DNA from: Acidimicrobiales bacterium
GTDB taxonomy: Bacteria > Actinomycetota > Acidimicrobiia > Acidimicrobiales > JADJXE01
Length of the DNA: 64,000 nt
Direction: 5' to 3'
NCBI GenBank assembly: GCA_016716005.1
Contig: JADJXE010000001.1
Location: 1,749,001-1,813,000, forward strand
The position numbers and the translations under genes were made by a program. The stretch's first letter is position 1. Each line of letters opens with the position of its first letter. This document shows positions 7,925 to 18,204 of this stretch, one piece after another. The notes beneath the pieces are model-generated. The model did no database searches and had not been told where the DNA came from. It saw only the letters and a list, made by a program, of their open reading frames with translations.

Positions 7925-8293
7925 TCAGAGCACCTCCGGGGCGAGGGAGACGATCCGCATGAACTTCTTGTCGCGGAGCTCGCGGCCCACCGGGCCGAAG
8001 ATCCGGGTGCCGCGGGGCTGCAGCTGATCGTTGATGAGCACGGCGGCGTTCTCGTCGAAGCGGATGTACGAACCGTCGGGACGACGCTTCTCCTTCTTGA
8101 CGCGGACCACGACGCACTTGACGACGTCGCCCTTCTTCACGCCCGCGCCGGGGATGGCGTCCTTCACGGTGGCCACGAAGATGTCGCCGATCGAGGCGTA
8201 GCGGCGCTTCGAGCCGCCCAGCACCTTGATGCAGAGCACCTCGCGGGCACCCGAGTTGTCGGCAACCCGCAGGCGGGTCTCCTGCTGGATCAC
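7925..8293 (-). CDS. rplN: 50S ribosomal protein L14
   Basis: A 122-residue 50S protein at the subunit interface. It starts MIQQETRLRVADNSGAREVL and has the VKDAIPGAGVKKGDVVKCVVVR signature. Its start overlaps the end of rpsQ by four bases. All family landmarks are present at normal length. Confidence 0.97.
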   Translation of the reverse strand: MIQQETRLRVADNSGAREVLCIKVLGGSKRRYASIGDIFVATVKDAIPGAGVKKGDVVKCVVVRVKKEKRRPDGSYIRFDENAAVLINDQLQPRGTRIFGPVGRELRDKKFMRIVSLAPEVL

Positions 8294-8580
8294 CTGGCAC
8301 GCTCCAGGACCTCGATGACCCGCCAGCGCTTGAGCTTCGACTGCGGCCGGGTCTCCATGACGCGCACCCGGTCGCCGACGCGCACGTCGTTGGCCTCGTC
8401 GTGGGCGTAGAGGCGCTTGGTGCGCTGGACGGTCTTGGCGTAGCGGCGGTGGCGCACGCGGTCCACCACGGCGACCACGACCGTCCTGTCCATCTTGTCG
8501 GACACCACGAGCCCTTCCCGCACCTTGCGGGCGGGGCGGGCATCGGCGGCCGCGTCGGCCTGCACGGCGTCGTCGGCCAT
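8290..8580 (-). CDS. rpsQ: 30S ribosomal protein S17 with short N-terminal extension
   Basis: OB-fold 16S rRNA binder. The family core begins at REGLVVSDKMDRTVVVAV and ends with RPQSKLKRWRVIEVLERAR. About 20 Ala/Asp-rich residues precede the core, making 96 residues against roughly 80-90 in relatives. An ATG at 8580 shares a base with the rpmC stop, and a GTG at 8583 immediately before it is an equally possible start. Confidence 0.95.
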   Translation of the reverse strand: MADDAVQADAAADARPARKVREGLVVSDKMDRTVVVAVVDRVRHRRYAKTVQRTKRLYAHDEANDVRVGDRVRVMETRPQSKLKRWRVIEVLERAR

Positions 8581-8813
8581 CACGACCTCTCCTCCTGCCG
8601 GGCCAGCTCGTCGGCCGCGGCGATCTCGCGCTCTCGGATCAGCGTGGCCAGCCGGGCCACCTCTCGGCGCACCTCGCCCAGGCGAGCGGTGTTGTCGAGC
8701 TGGCCGGTGACGTGCTGGAAGCGCAGGTTGAACAGGGTCTCCTTGGCCTCGTCGAGGCGCTCGGCGAGCGTGGCGTCGTCGAGGCCGCGGAGCTCGGCGA
8801 TGTCGATCGGCAT
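8580..8813 (-). CDS. rpmC: 50S ribosomal protein L29
   Basis: Small helical hairpin protein at the tunnel exit, 77 residues. It has the conserved ELRGLDDATLAERLDEAKETLFNLRFQ core and the later ..TARLGEVRREVARLATLIRERE helix. It sits between rplP and rpsQ with one-base spacing or overlap on both sides. Confidence 0.96.
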   Translation of the reverse strand: MPIDIAELRGLDDATLAERLDEAKETLFNLRFQHVTGQLDNTARLGEVRREVARLATLIREREIAAADELARQEERS

Positions 8814-8814
8814 C

Positions 8815-9231
8815 TCAGGCCACCTCCTCGCGTGCCACGACCCGGGCCTTGATGGGGAGCTTCTGGATGGCCCGCTCCAGGGCGGCCTTGGCGACCTCGG
8901 GGTTCGGGTAGGCGAGCTCGAACAGGATGCGACCCGGCCGCACCACGGCGACCCAGCGCTCGGGGTTGCCCTTGCCCGAGCCCATGCGCGTCTCGGCCGG
9001 CTTCTCGGTCACCGGCTTGTCCGGAAAGATGTTGATCCAGACCTTCCCGCCGCGGCGCACGTGACGGGTCATCGCGACTCGGGCGGCCTCGATCTGGCGC
9101 GCGGTGATCCAACCCGGCTCGAGGGCCTGGATCCCGAAGTCGCCGAAGGTGACGTTGGTGCCCCCCTTCGACGTGCCCTTCAAGCGGCCGCGCTGCTGCT
9201 TGCGGTGCTTGACCTTCCTCGGCATCAACAT
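8815..9231 (-). CDS. rplP: 50S ribosomal protein L16
   Basis: 50S protein near the peptidyl-transferase centre that organises the A site. It has 138 residues, opening MLMPRKVKHRKQQRG as in other actinobacteria, with the ARQIEAARVAMTRHVRRGGKVWI signature and FPDKPVTEKPAETRMGSGKG. The first of two ATG codons (9231, 9225) matches the family start. Confidence 0.97.
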   Translation of the reverse strand: MLMPRKVKHRKQQRGRLKGTSKGGTNVTFGDFGIQALEPGWITARQIEAARVAMTRHVRRGGKVWINIFPDKPVTEKPAETRMGSGKGNPERWVAVVRPGRILFELAYPNPEVAKAALERAIQKLPIKARVVAREEVA

Positions 9232-9237
9232 GGCGAC

Positions 9238-10143
<906 letters not shown>

Positions 10144-10146
10144 GCG

Positions 10147-10836
10147 CTACGCCTTGCCCTTCGTGTCGTCGTCGCCCTCGGTCGCCGGTGCCTCGTCCTC
10201 GGTGTCCGGCGAGTCGTCGGCCCCGGCGGCGGCGGTCGCCTCGGGCTGCTCGCCGGACGTCGCCTCGCCGGACGTCGCCTCGCCGGAGGTCGCCTCGCCG
10301 GCGAGCGCCTCGGGCCCCTCGTCGAGCTCGACCGCGGCCTCGGCGGCGGCCGGCGCGGCCTCGGCCCCGCGGCTCTTGGCGACCCGCCGGCGCCGGGATT
10401 CGGCCGACTGCTGGGCCCGCCGCCCGGCCCGGCCCGAGGATGCCTCGGCGACCCGGCGGCGCTCCAGGGCCTCGTCGGGGAGCCGGCTGACGATCACGGT
10501 GATGTGGCAGGTGCGCTTGCGGATCCGCGTCGCCCGTCCCCGCGCCCGCGGGCGCCAACGCTTGAGCGTGGGACCCTCGTCGGCGAAGCAGGCCGACACG
10601 TACAGCTCGTCGGCCGTCTGGCCGTCGTTGTGCTCGGCGTTGGCCACCGCCGACGCCAGGCACTTGCGGATGACCTGGGCAGCGTCGCGCTCGGAGAAGC
10701 GCAGCACCTCGTCGGCCCGCTGCACGTCGAGGCCGCGGACGAGGTCGAGCACCTCCCGGGCCTTGTACGCCGAGATGCGCACGTAGCGCACCTGGGAGCG
10801 CGTGCCCGGGCGCTCGTTGGTCTTGACGCCCGGCAT
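10147..10836 (-). CDS. rplV: 50S ribosomal protein L22 with long acidic tail
   Basis: Exit-tunnel protein. The L22 fold occupies residues 1-120, with RYVRISAYKAREVLDLVRGL and the beta-hairpin region RWRPRARGRATRIRKRTCHI. The ATG at 10836 overlaps the rpsS stop. Residues 121-229 are an Ala/Glu/Gly-rich extension, including three to four copies of a five-residue GEATS unit encoded by a 15-base tandem repeat. L22 is usually 110-130 residues long, so nearly half of this protein is tail. Confidence 0.95.
   Translation of the reverse strand: MPGVKTNERPGTRSQVRYVRISAYKAREVLDLVRGLDVQRADEVLRFSERDAAQVIRKCLASAVANAEHNDGQTADELYVSACFADEGPTLKRWRPRARGRATRIRKRTCHITVIVSRLPDEALERRRVAEASSGRAGRRAQQSAESRRRRVAKSRGAEAAPAAAEAAVELDEGPEALAGEATSGEATSGEATSGEQPEATAAAGADDSPDTEDEAPATEGDDDTKGKA
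10251..10310. repeat. 15-base tandem repeat inside rplV
   Basis: Three to four near-perfect copies of a 15-base unit (cgcctcgccggacgt on the plus strand) that encode the GEATS repeats of the L22 tail. This is a likely product of replication slippage. Confidence 0.85.
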
Positions 10837-11120
10837 CAGCGACGCCCCCTCGCGGCCTTCTCCTGGCCGGCGTGGTACCTGAACGTGCGGGTGGGAGCGA
10901 ACTCGCCCAGCTTGTGCCCCACCATGGCCTCGGTGATGTAGACGGGCACGTGCTTGCGGCCGTCGTGCACGGCGATGGTGTGCCCGACCATGTCGGGGAT
11001 GATCGTGGAGCGGCGAGACCACGTCTTGACGACGCGCTTCTCACCGACCGTGTTCAGGTCGTCCACCTTCTTCAGCAGGTGGTCGTCGACGAACGGGCCC
11101 TTCTTGAGGCTTCGGGGCAT
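10836..11120 (-). CDS. rpsS: 30S ribosomal protein S19
   Basis: 30S head protein next to S13. It has 94 residues, starting MPRSLKKGPFVDDHLLKKV, with the conserved WSRRSTIIPDMVGHTIAVHDG and GHKLGEFAPTRTF. Its frame is open upstream through rplB, but the ATG at 11120 matches the family and lies five bases past the rplB stop. The stop overlaps the rplV ATG. Confidence 0.97.
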   Translation of the reverse strand: MPRSLKKGPFVDDHLLKKVDDLNTVGEKRVVKTWSRRSTIIPDMVGHTIAVHDGRKHVPVYITEAMVGHKLGEFAPTRTFRYHAGQEKAARGRR

Positions 11121-11125
11121 CAGAC

Positions 11126-11962
11126 CTACCTCCGCGAGCCGCGGGTGCGGCGACGCCGGATGATGAGCTTCGAGGACGGCTTGTCCTTCTGGCGGGTGCG
11201 GCCCTCGGGCTTGCCCCACGGCGACACCGGGTGGCGGCCGCCGGAGGTCTTGCCCTCGCCGCCGCCGAGGGGGTGGTCGACGGGGTTCATGGCCACGCCG
11301 CGGGTCTGGGGCCGAACGCCCTTCCAGCGGTTGCGGCCGGCCTTGCCCACCTTGACCAGCTCGGCCTCGGCGTTGCCGACCTCGCCGACGGTCGCCCGGC
11401 AATCGATGGGAACCCGGCGCATCTCGGTGCTGGGCAGGCGCAGGGTGGCGAAGTCGCCCTCCTTGGCGACCAGCTGCACGCTGGCACCGGCGCTCCGGGC
11501 CATCTTGCCGCCGGCGCCCGGCTTCAGCTCGACGTTGTGGATCGTGGTGCCGACCGGGATGTAGCGCAGCGGCAGGGCGTTGCCCGGCTTGATCTCCGAC
11601 CCCTGGCCGCTCTGCAGCAGGTCGCCGACCTGCACCCGTGCCGGGGCGAGGATGTAGCGCTTCTCACCGTCGAGGTAGTGCAGCAGGGCGATGCGGCAGG
11701 TGCGGTTGGGGTCGTACTCGATGGCCGCGACCTTGGCCGGGACCCCGTCCTTGGTGCGCCGGAAGTCGATCACGCGGTACCGCTGCTTGTGGCCGCCACC
11801 CTTGTGGCGGGCGGTCTTGCGACCGTGGTTGTTGCGGCCGCCGCTGCCCGACTTGGGCGCGAGGAGAGAGCGCTCCGGCCTCTCCGCAGTCACCTCGGAG
11901 AAGTCGGAGACGGTCTGGAAGCGGCGGCCCGGGCTGGTGGGCTTGCGCTTGCGGAGGGCCAT
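11126..11962 (-). CDS. rplB: 50S ribosomal protein L2
   Basis: Largest 50S protein, essential for peptidyl-transferase activity and subunit joining. It has 278 residues, with GRNNHGRKTARHKGGGHKQRYR near residue 45, the RGVAMNPVDHPLGGGEGK region containing the catalytically important histidine, and a basic C-terminus ending RRRTRGSRR. It lies between rplW and rpsS. Confidence 0.98.
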   Translation of the reverse strand: MALRKRKPTSPGRRFQTVSDFSEVTAERPERSLLAPKSGSGGRNNHGRKTARHKGGGHKQRYRVIDFRRTKDGVPAKVAAIEYDPNRTCRIALLHYLDGEKRYILAPARVQVGDLLQSGQGSEIKPGNALPLRYIPVGTTIHNVELKPGAGGKMARSAGASVQLVAKEGDFATLRLPSTEMRRVPIDCRATVGEVGNAEAELVKVGKAGRNRWKGVRPQTRGVAMNPVDHPLGGGEGKTSGGRHPVSPWGKPEGRTRQKDKPSSKLIIRRRRTRGSRR

Positions 11963-11976
11963 GGTGCGCTTCGCTC

Positions 11977-12264
11977 CTAGCTCTCGAACAGCTCGATGCG
12001 GTCACCGGCGGCGAGCGTCACGAAGGCGCGCTTCGTGTCGGGGCGCTTGCCCATCCGGTTGGTGCGACGGTTCCGCCGGCGCTTCCCCTGGCGGTTGAGG
12101 GTGTTCACCTTGACGACCCGCACGTTGAAGATCGTCTCCACCGCGTCGGAGATCTGCGGCTTGCTGGCGCCTCGGTGCACCTTGAACGTGTAGACGTTCT
12201 GCTCGAGCAGCGCGTACGACTTCTCGCTCACGATCGGCTCGATGATCACGTCACGGGCGTTCAC
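11977..12264 (-). CDS. rplW: 50S ribosomal protein L23
   Basis: Tunnel-exit protein that docks trigger factor and SRP, 95 residues. It begins NARDVIIEPIVSEKSYALLE. The conserved VYTFKVHRGASKPQISDAVE and the RRNRRTNRMGKRPDTKRAFV loop are present. Four bases overlap with the end of rplD. Confidence 0.97.
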   Translation of the reverse strand: MNARDVIIEPIVSEKSYALLEQNVYTFKVHRGASKPQISDAVETIFNVRVVKVNTLNRQGKRRRNRRTNRMGKRPDTKRAFVTLAAGDRIELFES

Positions 12265-12896
12265 GCCACCTCACCTCCCTGGGCCCCCGCAGTGGTGGGC
12301 AGCGTGTCGCGGCTGAACACGATCCAGTCGTTGCAGAGCACGTCGTAGGCGTTGAGCTCGCTCGACCGCAGCAGCTGCACGTCGGGGAGGTTCCGGAAGC
12401 TGCGCGCCGTGACCTCGTCGCCGTCGGCGACCACCACCAGCACCTTGCCGGTCACGCCGATCGCGCCCAGCGCGGCGACGGCGTCCTTGGTCCTGGGGGC
12501 CGCGAACGACCACTCGTCGATCACGACCACCCTGGCTTCGACGGCCCGGTCGGACAGCGCCGAGAGCAGGGCGAGCCGCACCATCTTCTTGGGGGTGCGC
12601 TGGCGGTAGCTGCGGGGCTTCGGACCGAGGGCCACGCCACCACCACTCCAGTGGGGAGCCCGCGTGCTGCCCTGGCGGGCCCGGCCGGTGCCCTTCTGGC
12701 GGAAGGGCTTGGCCCCGCCTCCGCGCACCTCGGCGCGGGTCTTGGTGCTCTGGGTGCCGGCCCGGCGGTTGGCCAGCTGGGCCGTGACCACCTGGTGCAG
12801 GACCGGCAGGTTCGGCTGGATCCCGAACACGTCGGGATCGAGCTCGAGGCTGCCGACGATGGCGCCGGCCTGGCTGCGGACGTCGACGACGGGCAT
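12261..12896 (-). CDS. rplD: 50S ribosomal protein L4
   Basis: Exit-tunnel constriction protein and, in E. coli, regulator of the S10 operon. It has 211 residues, with the tunnel-loop signature TKTRAEVRGGGAKPFRQKGTGRARQGSTRAPHW (Lys/Arg/Gly-rich) near residue 50. The ATG at 12896 gives MPVVDVRSQAGAIVG and is two bases after the rplC stop. The open frame continues upstream through rplC, but nothing there belongs to L4. Confidence 0.97.
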   Translation of the reverse strand: MPVVDVRSQAGAIVGSLELDPDVFGIQPNLPVLHQVVTAQLANRRAGTQSTKTRAEVRGGGAKPFRQKGTGRARQGSTRAPHWSGGGVALGPKPRSYRQRTPKKMVRLALLSALSDRAVEARVVVIDEWSFAAPRTKDAVAALGAIGVTGKVLVVVADGDEVTARSFRNLPDVQLLRSSELNAYDVLCNDWIVFSRDTLPTTAGAQGGEVA

Positions 12897-12898
12897 CG

Positions 12899-13546
12899 CT
12901 ACCTCTTCTCGGCGACCTTGACGGCGTTGCGGACGACCACCACGCCGCCGCGCGGGCCGGGGACCGCGCCGCGCACCAGGAGCAGGTCGCGCTCGGCATC
13001 GGCCTGGACGACCTTCAGGTTCAGGGTGGTGACCTTGGCCGCACCCGACCGGCCGGCCATGCGGGTGCCCCGGAACACGCGACCGGGGGTGGCGCAGGCG
13101 CCGATGGCACCCGGTGCCCGGTGGACCTTGTGGGCACCGTGGCCGGCGCCCATGCCGGAGAAGCCGTGCCGCTTCATCACGCCGGAGAAGCCCTTGCCCC
13201 GGCTGACCGCGGTGACGTCGACCAGCTCGCCCTCGGCCAGCACGTCGACGCTCAGCTCCTGGCCGACCTCGAAGCCGCTGACGTCGTCGAGGCGCAGCTC
13301 GACGAGCCGCCGGCCCGGCTCGACCCCTGCACCCGAGAAGTGGCCGGCCTCGGGCCGGCTCAGCTTGCGGGGGTCCCTGCGCCCGAAGGTGACCTGCAGG
13401 GCGGCGTACCCGTCGCGCTCGGGCGTCTTCACCTGGACCACGCGACAGGGCGCGACCTTCAGCACGGTGACCGGGACGACACGGTTGTCGTCGTCCCACA
13501 CCTGCGTCATGCCGACCTTCTCGCCGACGATTGCCTTTGTCGCCAT
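12899..13546 (-). CDS. rplC: 50S ribosomal protein L3
   Basis: 50S assembly-initiator protein, 215 residues. It starts MATKAIVGEKVGMTQVWDDD and has the conserved SRGKGFSGVMKRHGFSGMGAGHG...HRAPGAIG region that reaches the peptidyl-transferase centre. It is the first gene of its transcription unit here: rpsJ, normally directly upstream, is separated by an opposite-strand gene and a terminator. A candidate promoter and a structured leader lie in the 150 bases upstream. Confidence 0.97.
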   Translation of the reverse strand: MATKAIVGEKVGMTQVWDDDNRVVPVTVLKVAPCRVVQVKTPERDGYAALQVTFGRRDPRKLSRPEAGHFSGAGVEPGRRLVELRLDDVSGFEVGQELSVDVLAEGELVDVTAVSRGKGFSGVMKRHGFSGMGAGHGAHKVHRAPGAIGACATPGRVFRGTRMAGRSGAAKVTTLNLKVVQADAERDLLLVRGAVPGPRGGVVVVRNAVKVAEKR

Positions 13547-13569
13547 CTCGGAGGCTCTTCCTGCACGCG

Positions 13570-13601
13570 GACGCTCCGCACGGCTGGGCCGGCGGAGCGT
13601 C
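13570..13601 (-). promoter_or_regulatory. hairpin in rplC leader
   Basis: Perfect 10-base inverted repeat (GACGCTCCGC / GCGGAGCGTC) with a 12-base loop, 24-55 bases upstream of the rplC start. A smaller CCCGC/GCGGG hairpin lies at 13624-13637. It may be a ribosomal-protein leader structure or attenuator. No U-run follows it. Confidence 0.45.
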
Positions 13602-13698
13602 GACTCGGTTGTGCCGTGCGGTTCCCGCGGTCGCGGGCCTTCGCGGACGTCGATTCGAGGGAGTCCGGCCGTCCAGGGGCGAACCGGGCAACCAGGAG

Positions 13699-13728
13699 AG
13701 GATAGCGACGCTCGTCGGCAGCCGCCAA
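13699..13728 (-). promoter_or_regulatory. candidate sigma-A promoter of the rplC operon
   Basis: On the minus strand, TTGGCG (13723-13728) and TATCCT (13699-13704) are separated by 18 bases. This would give a leader of about 145 bases before rplC. The assignment is by eye; placement is supported by the need for a promoter once rpsJ is uncoupled. Confidence 0.45.
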
Positions 13729-13775
13729 TCGCCCGTGCTGGTCGGTGGCGCGCCCTGCCTGGCAGGATCCTCGCC

Positions 13776-14357
13776 GTGGATCCCGACCGGCCCACCACCC
13801 CGCTCCCCCCGCCGGCGTCCACGCGGCTCGCGGCGGTGCCACCGGCCCGGGCAGCGGCCGCCGTCGTCGGCCTCGGCCTCCTCGCGTCGTGCGGGCTCCT
13901 GCTCCTGGTGTACGCAGGCGACGGCGGCGACGGCGACGATTCCTGGTCGGCCGTCCCCGTCCTCAACGCCACGCTCAACGCGGCCTGTGCGGTGTCACTG
14001 GTGGTCGGCTACCGGGCGATCCGCCAGGGTGCCGTGGCCGTCCACCGGCGCGCCATGCTGACCGGGGTCGGGTTCTCGGCCGCGTTCCTGATCAGCTACC
14101 TCACCTACCACGCCCTGCACGGCGACACGCCGTTCGAGGGCCCCGGACCGATCCGGGCCCTCTACCTGGCCGTCCTGGTGAGCCACGTCCTGCTCTCGGT
14201 GGTGGCCCTGCCCCTGGTCCTCGGGACGCTCTGGGCCGCGCTGGCCGCCCGCTTCCCCGCGCACCGGCGCATCGCTCGCATCACGCTCCCCGTGTGGCTC
14301 TACGTCAGCGTCACCGGCGTGGTGGTCGTGATCCTGCTCCGCACGGCTGGCTCCTGA
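13776..14357 (+). CDS. DUF420 (YozB-family) membrane protein
   Basis: A 193-residue integral membrane protein with about five hydrophobic segments. Family features are the NATLNAACAVSLVVGYRAI helix, HRRAMLTG, and YLTYHALHGDTPFEGPGPIR with conserved histidines. DUF420 proteins have been linked in Firmicutes to maturation of haem-copper oxidases; applying that here is inference. The GTG at 13776 is chosen because the first hydrophobic segment follows soon after; the frame remains open far upstream across rplD and rplC with no family similarity. It is the only plus-strand gene in the ribosomal block and splits the S10 operon between rpsJ and rplC. Confidence 0.8.
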   Translation: MDPDRPTTPLPPPASTRLAAVPPARAAAAVVGLGLLASCGLLLLVYAGDGGDGDDSWSAVPVLNATLNAACAVSLVVGYRAIRQGAVAVHRRAMLTGVGFSAAFLISYLTYHALHGDTPFEGPGPIRALYLAVLVSHVLLSVVALPLVLGTLWAALAARFPAHRRIARITLPVWLYVSVTGVVVVILLRTAGS

Positions 14358-14407
14358 CCGCCCCGCCCCCGACGGGCGCGGCCCCGCCGACGACCCGGGC
14401 GGACGCG

Positions 14408-14440
14408 AAGGGGGCCGGCCCCCGCCGGGCCGGCCCCCTT
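14408..14440. terminator. strong bidirectional terminator between DUF420 gene and rpsJ
   Basis: Perfect 14-base-pair stem (AAGGGGGCCGGCCC / GGGCCGGCCCCCTT) with a five-base loop, lying between the converging ends of the DUF420 gene and rpsJ. The T-run is short (TTTC) on the plus strand. It should end both the str-rpsJ transcript and the DUF420 transcript. Confidence 0.75.
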
Positions 14441-14459
14441 TCACCCAGAGCTGCGGGCG

Positions 14460-14789
14460 CTACGCCTGCTGGATCTTGATCTCGATGTCCACGCCCGCCG
14501 GCAGGTCGAGCCGCTGGAGCGAGTCGACCGTCTTGGGGCTGGGCTCCAGGATGTCGAGGAGGCGCTTGTGGATGCGCATCTCGAAGTGCTCCCGGGAGTC
14601 CTTGTCCTTGTGGGGCGAGCGGATCACCGTGTAGCGGTGCTTCTCGGTCGGGAGGGGAACCGGGCCGCGCACGGTGGCCTGCGTCCGCAGGACCGTCTCG
14701 ACGATCTTCTTCGTCGACTGGTCGATGATCTCGTGGTCGTAGGCCTTCAGCCGGATCCGGATCTTCTGCTTGGAGGCCGCGTCGGCCAT
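14460..14789 (-). CDS. rpsJ: 30S ribosomal protein S10
   Basis: 30S head protein, also known in other bacteria as the NusE antitermination factor. It has 109 residues, with QKIRIRLKAYDHEIIDQSTK, VRGPVPLPTEKHRYTVIRSP and the end GVDIEIKIQQA. The ATG at 14789 lies 14 bases after the tuf stop, so it is the last gene of an rpsL-rpsG-fusA-tuf-rpsJ unit. Unlike the usual order, no rplC follows; the terminator at 14408-14440 does. Confidence 0.97.
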   Translation of the reverse strand: MADAASKQKIRIRLKAYDHEIIDQSTKKIVETVLRTQATVRGPVPLPTEKHRYTVIRSPHKDKDSREHFEMRIHKRLLDILEPSPKTVDSLQRLDLPAGVDIEIKIQQA

Positions 14790-14803
14790 GGTGCGCTCCC
14801 GCT

Positions 14804-15990
<1,187 letters not shown>

Positions 15991-16028
15991 GGCTGTCCCC
16001 TGGTTCCTTTCTGAGGGAGGGTGCTTCG

Positions 16029-18128
16029 CTACTCGCCTCGGACCCGGGCCACGATCTCCTTCGAGATCGAGTCGGGGACCTGCTGGTAGGAGTGGAACTG
16101 CATCGTGTAGGTCGCGCGACCCTGGGTGCGCGACCGAAGGTCGGTAGCGTAGCCGAACATCTCCGACAGCGGCACGGTGGCCCGCACCACCTGGCTGTTG
16201 CCCCGCTGCTCCATGCCCTCGACCTTGCCCCGGCGGCTCGACAGATCGCCGATCACGTCGCCCATGTAGTCCTCGGGGGTGACGACCTCGACGGCCATGA
16301 TCGGCTCGAGGAGCACCGGCCCGGCCCGACGGGCGGCCTCCTTGAAGGCCATCGAACCGGCGATCTTGAACGCCATCTCCGAGGAGTCGACGTCGTGGGC
16401 CGAGCCGTCGGTGAGGATCGCCCGGACGTCGACGGTGGTGTAGCCGGCGAGCACGCCGGCGTCGAGGGCGCTCTGGATGCCCTGGTCGACCGCCGGGATG
16501 AACTCCCGGGGCACCCGCCCGCCGCTGATCTTGTCGATGAACTCGTAGCCGCCGCCCGGACCGGTGGGCTCGAGATCGATCACCACGTGGGCGAACTGGC
16601 CCGCACCGCCGGTCTGCTTCACGTGGCGGTAGACCACCTTGGTCACCGGCTTGGAGATGGTCTCGCGATAGGCCACCTGCGGCTTGCCCACCGTGGCGTC
16701 GACCTTGAACTCGCGCAGCATGCGGTCGACCAGCACCTCGAGGTGCAGCTCGCCCATGCCCGAGATCACGGTCTGGCCGGTCTCCTCGTCGGTGCGCACC
16801 TGGAACGTCGGGTCCTCCTCGGAGAGCGCGAAGAGGGCCTTGCCCAGCTTGTCCTGGTCGGCCTTCGTCTTGGGCTCGACGGCCACGTGGATGACCGGCT
16901 CGGGGAACTCGAGCGACTCGAGGATCAAGGGGTGGCCGGGCTCGCAGAGCGTGTCGCCGGTGGTCGTGTGCTTGAGGCCGACGGCGGCGACGATGTCGCC
17001 GGTGAAGACGGCGTCCTTGTCCTCACGGTGGTTGGCGTGCATCTGGAGGATGCGGCCGATCCGCTCCTTGCGGTCCTTGGTGGTGTTGAGCACCTGGGAG
17101 CCGGCGGTGAGCTTGCCGCTGTACACGCGGAAGTACGTGAGCTTGCCCACGTAGGGGTCGCTCATGATCTTGAACGCCAGCGCCGAGAAGGGCTCGTCGT
17201 CGGACGGGGCCCGCTCGAGGTGCTCGATGCCCTTGAGGTCGAACCCCTGCACGGGCCGGAGGTCGAGCGGCGAGGGCAGGTAGTCGATGACGGCGTCGAG
17301 CAGCGGCTGCACGCCCTTGTTCTTGAACGCCGAGCCGCACATCACCGGGACCACCTCGTTGTCGATGGTGGCGGCCCGCAGGGCGGTGCGCAGGTCGGCG
17401 GCGCTGATCTCCTCGTCGCCGATGAACTTCTCGAGCAGGTTGTCGTCGTGCTGGCTGAGGACGTCGATGAGCTCGTGGCGCCACGTCTCGGCCTCGGAGA
17501 CGAGGTCGTCGGGGATGTCGACGGTCTCCCAGTCGTCGCCCAGGCCGGCCTCGTCCCAGAGGAGGGCCCTCATGTCGAGCAGGTCGACGACGCCCCGGAA
17601 GTGGCCCTCGGCGCCCACCGGCAGCTGGATCACCGCGACGACGGCCTCGAGGCGGTCCTTGATGCTCTCGACGGCCTGGTAGAAGTCGGCGCCGATCCGG
17701 TCCATCTTGTTGACGAAGCAGATGCGCGGCACCCGGTACTTGTTGGCCTGCCGCCAGACGGTCTCGGTCTGGGGCTCCACGCCGGCGACGGCGTCGAACA
17801 CCGCGACCGCGCCGTCGAGCACCCGGAGCGAGCGCTCCACCTCGACGGTGAAGTCGACGTGGCCAGGGGTGTCGATGATGTTGATCCAGGTGTCCTTCCA
17901 CCGGCAGGTGGTGGCGGCGGACGTGATGGTGATCCCCCGCTCCTGCTCCTGGACCATCCAGTCCATGACGGCTGCGCCCTCGTGGACCTCGCCGATCTTG
18001 TACGTGCGGCCCGTGTAGTAGAGGATCCGCTCCGTCGTCGTGGTCTTGCCCGCGTCGATGTGGGCCATGATCCCGATGTTTCGGGTCCGGCTCAGCGGGA
18101 ACTCTCGGATGGCAGGGCCGTCAGCCAT
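16029..18128 (-). CDS. fusA: elongation factor G
   Basis: Ribosomal translocase GTPase. It has 699 residues. The P-loop AHIDAGKTTTTERILYYTGR lies near residues 19-38, with switch II DTPGHVDFTVEVERSLRVLDG and NKMDRIGADF. Domains II-V follow, including the GMGELHLEVLVDR and RRGKVEGMEQRGN motifs. The start is MADGPAIREFPLSRTRNIGI. It lies between rpsG and tuf in a standard str operon. It is full length and not the LepA or TetM type. Confidence 0.97.
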   Translation of the reverse strand: MADGPAIREFPLSRTRNIGIMAHIDAGKTTTTERILYYTGRTYKIGEVHEGAAVMDWMVQEQERGITITSAATTCRWKDTWINIIDTPGHVDFTVEVERSLRVLDGAVAVFDAVAGVEPQTETVWRQANKYRVPRICFVNKMDRIGADFYQAVESIKDRLEAVVAVIQLPVGAEGHFRGVVDLLDMRALLWDEAGLGDDWETVDIPDDLVSEAETWRHELIDVLSQHDDNLLEKFIGDEEISAADLRTALRAATIDNEVVPVMCGSAFKNKGVQPLLDAVIDYLPSPLDLRPVQGFDLKGIEHLERAPSDDEPFSALAFKIMSDPYVGKLTYFRVYSGKLTAGSQVLNTTKDRKERIGRILQMHANHREDKDAVFTGDIVAAVGLKHTTTGDTLCEPGHPLILESLEFPEPVIHVAVEPKTKADQDKLGKALFALSEEDPTFQVRTDEETGQTVISGMGELHLEVLVDRMLREFKVDATVGKPQVAYRETISKPVTKVVYRHVKQTGGAGQFAHVVIDLEPTGPGGGYEFIDKISGGRVPREFIPAVDQGIQSALDAGVLAGYTTVDVRAILTDGSAHDVDSSEMAFKIAGSMAFKEAARRAGPVLLEPIMAVEVVTPEDYMGDVIGDLSSRRGKVEGMEQRGNSQVVRATVPLSEMFGYATDLRSRTQGRATYTMQFHSYQQVPDSISKEIVARVRGE

Positions 18129-18204
18129 GGCGCGTCACTTCTCGTCCGGTCTTCGGTCGGTCATCGGTCGGTCGCGGGCGCGGCGGCGGCCCGCGGGGCG
18201 CCGC

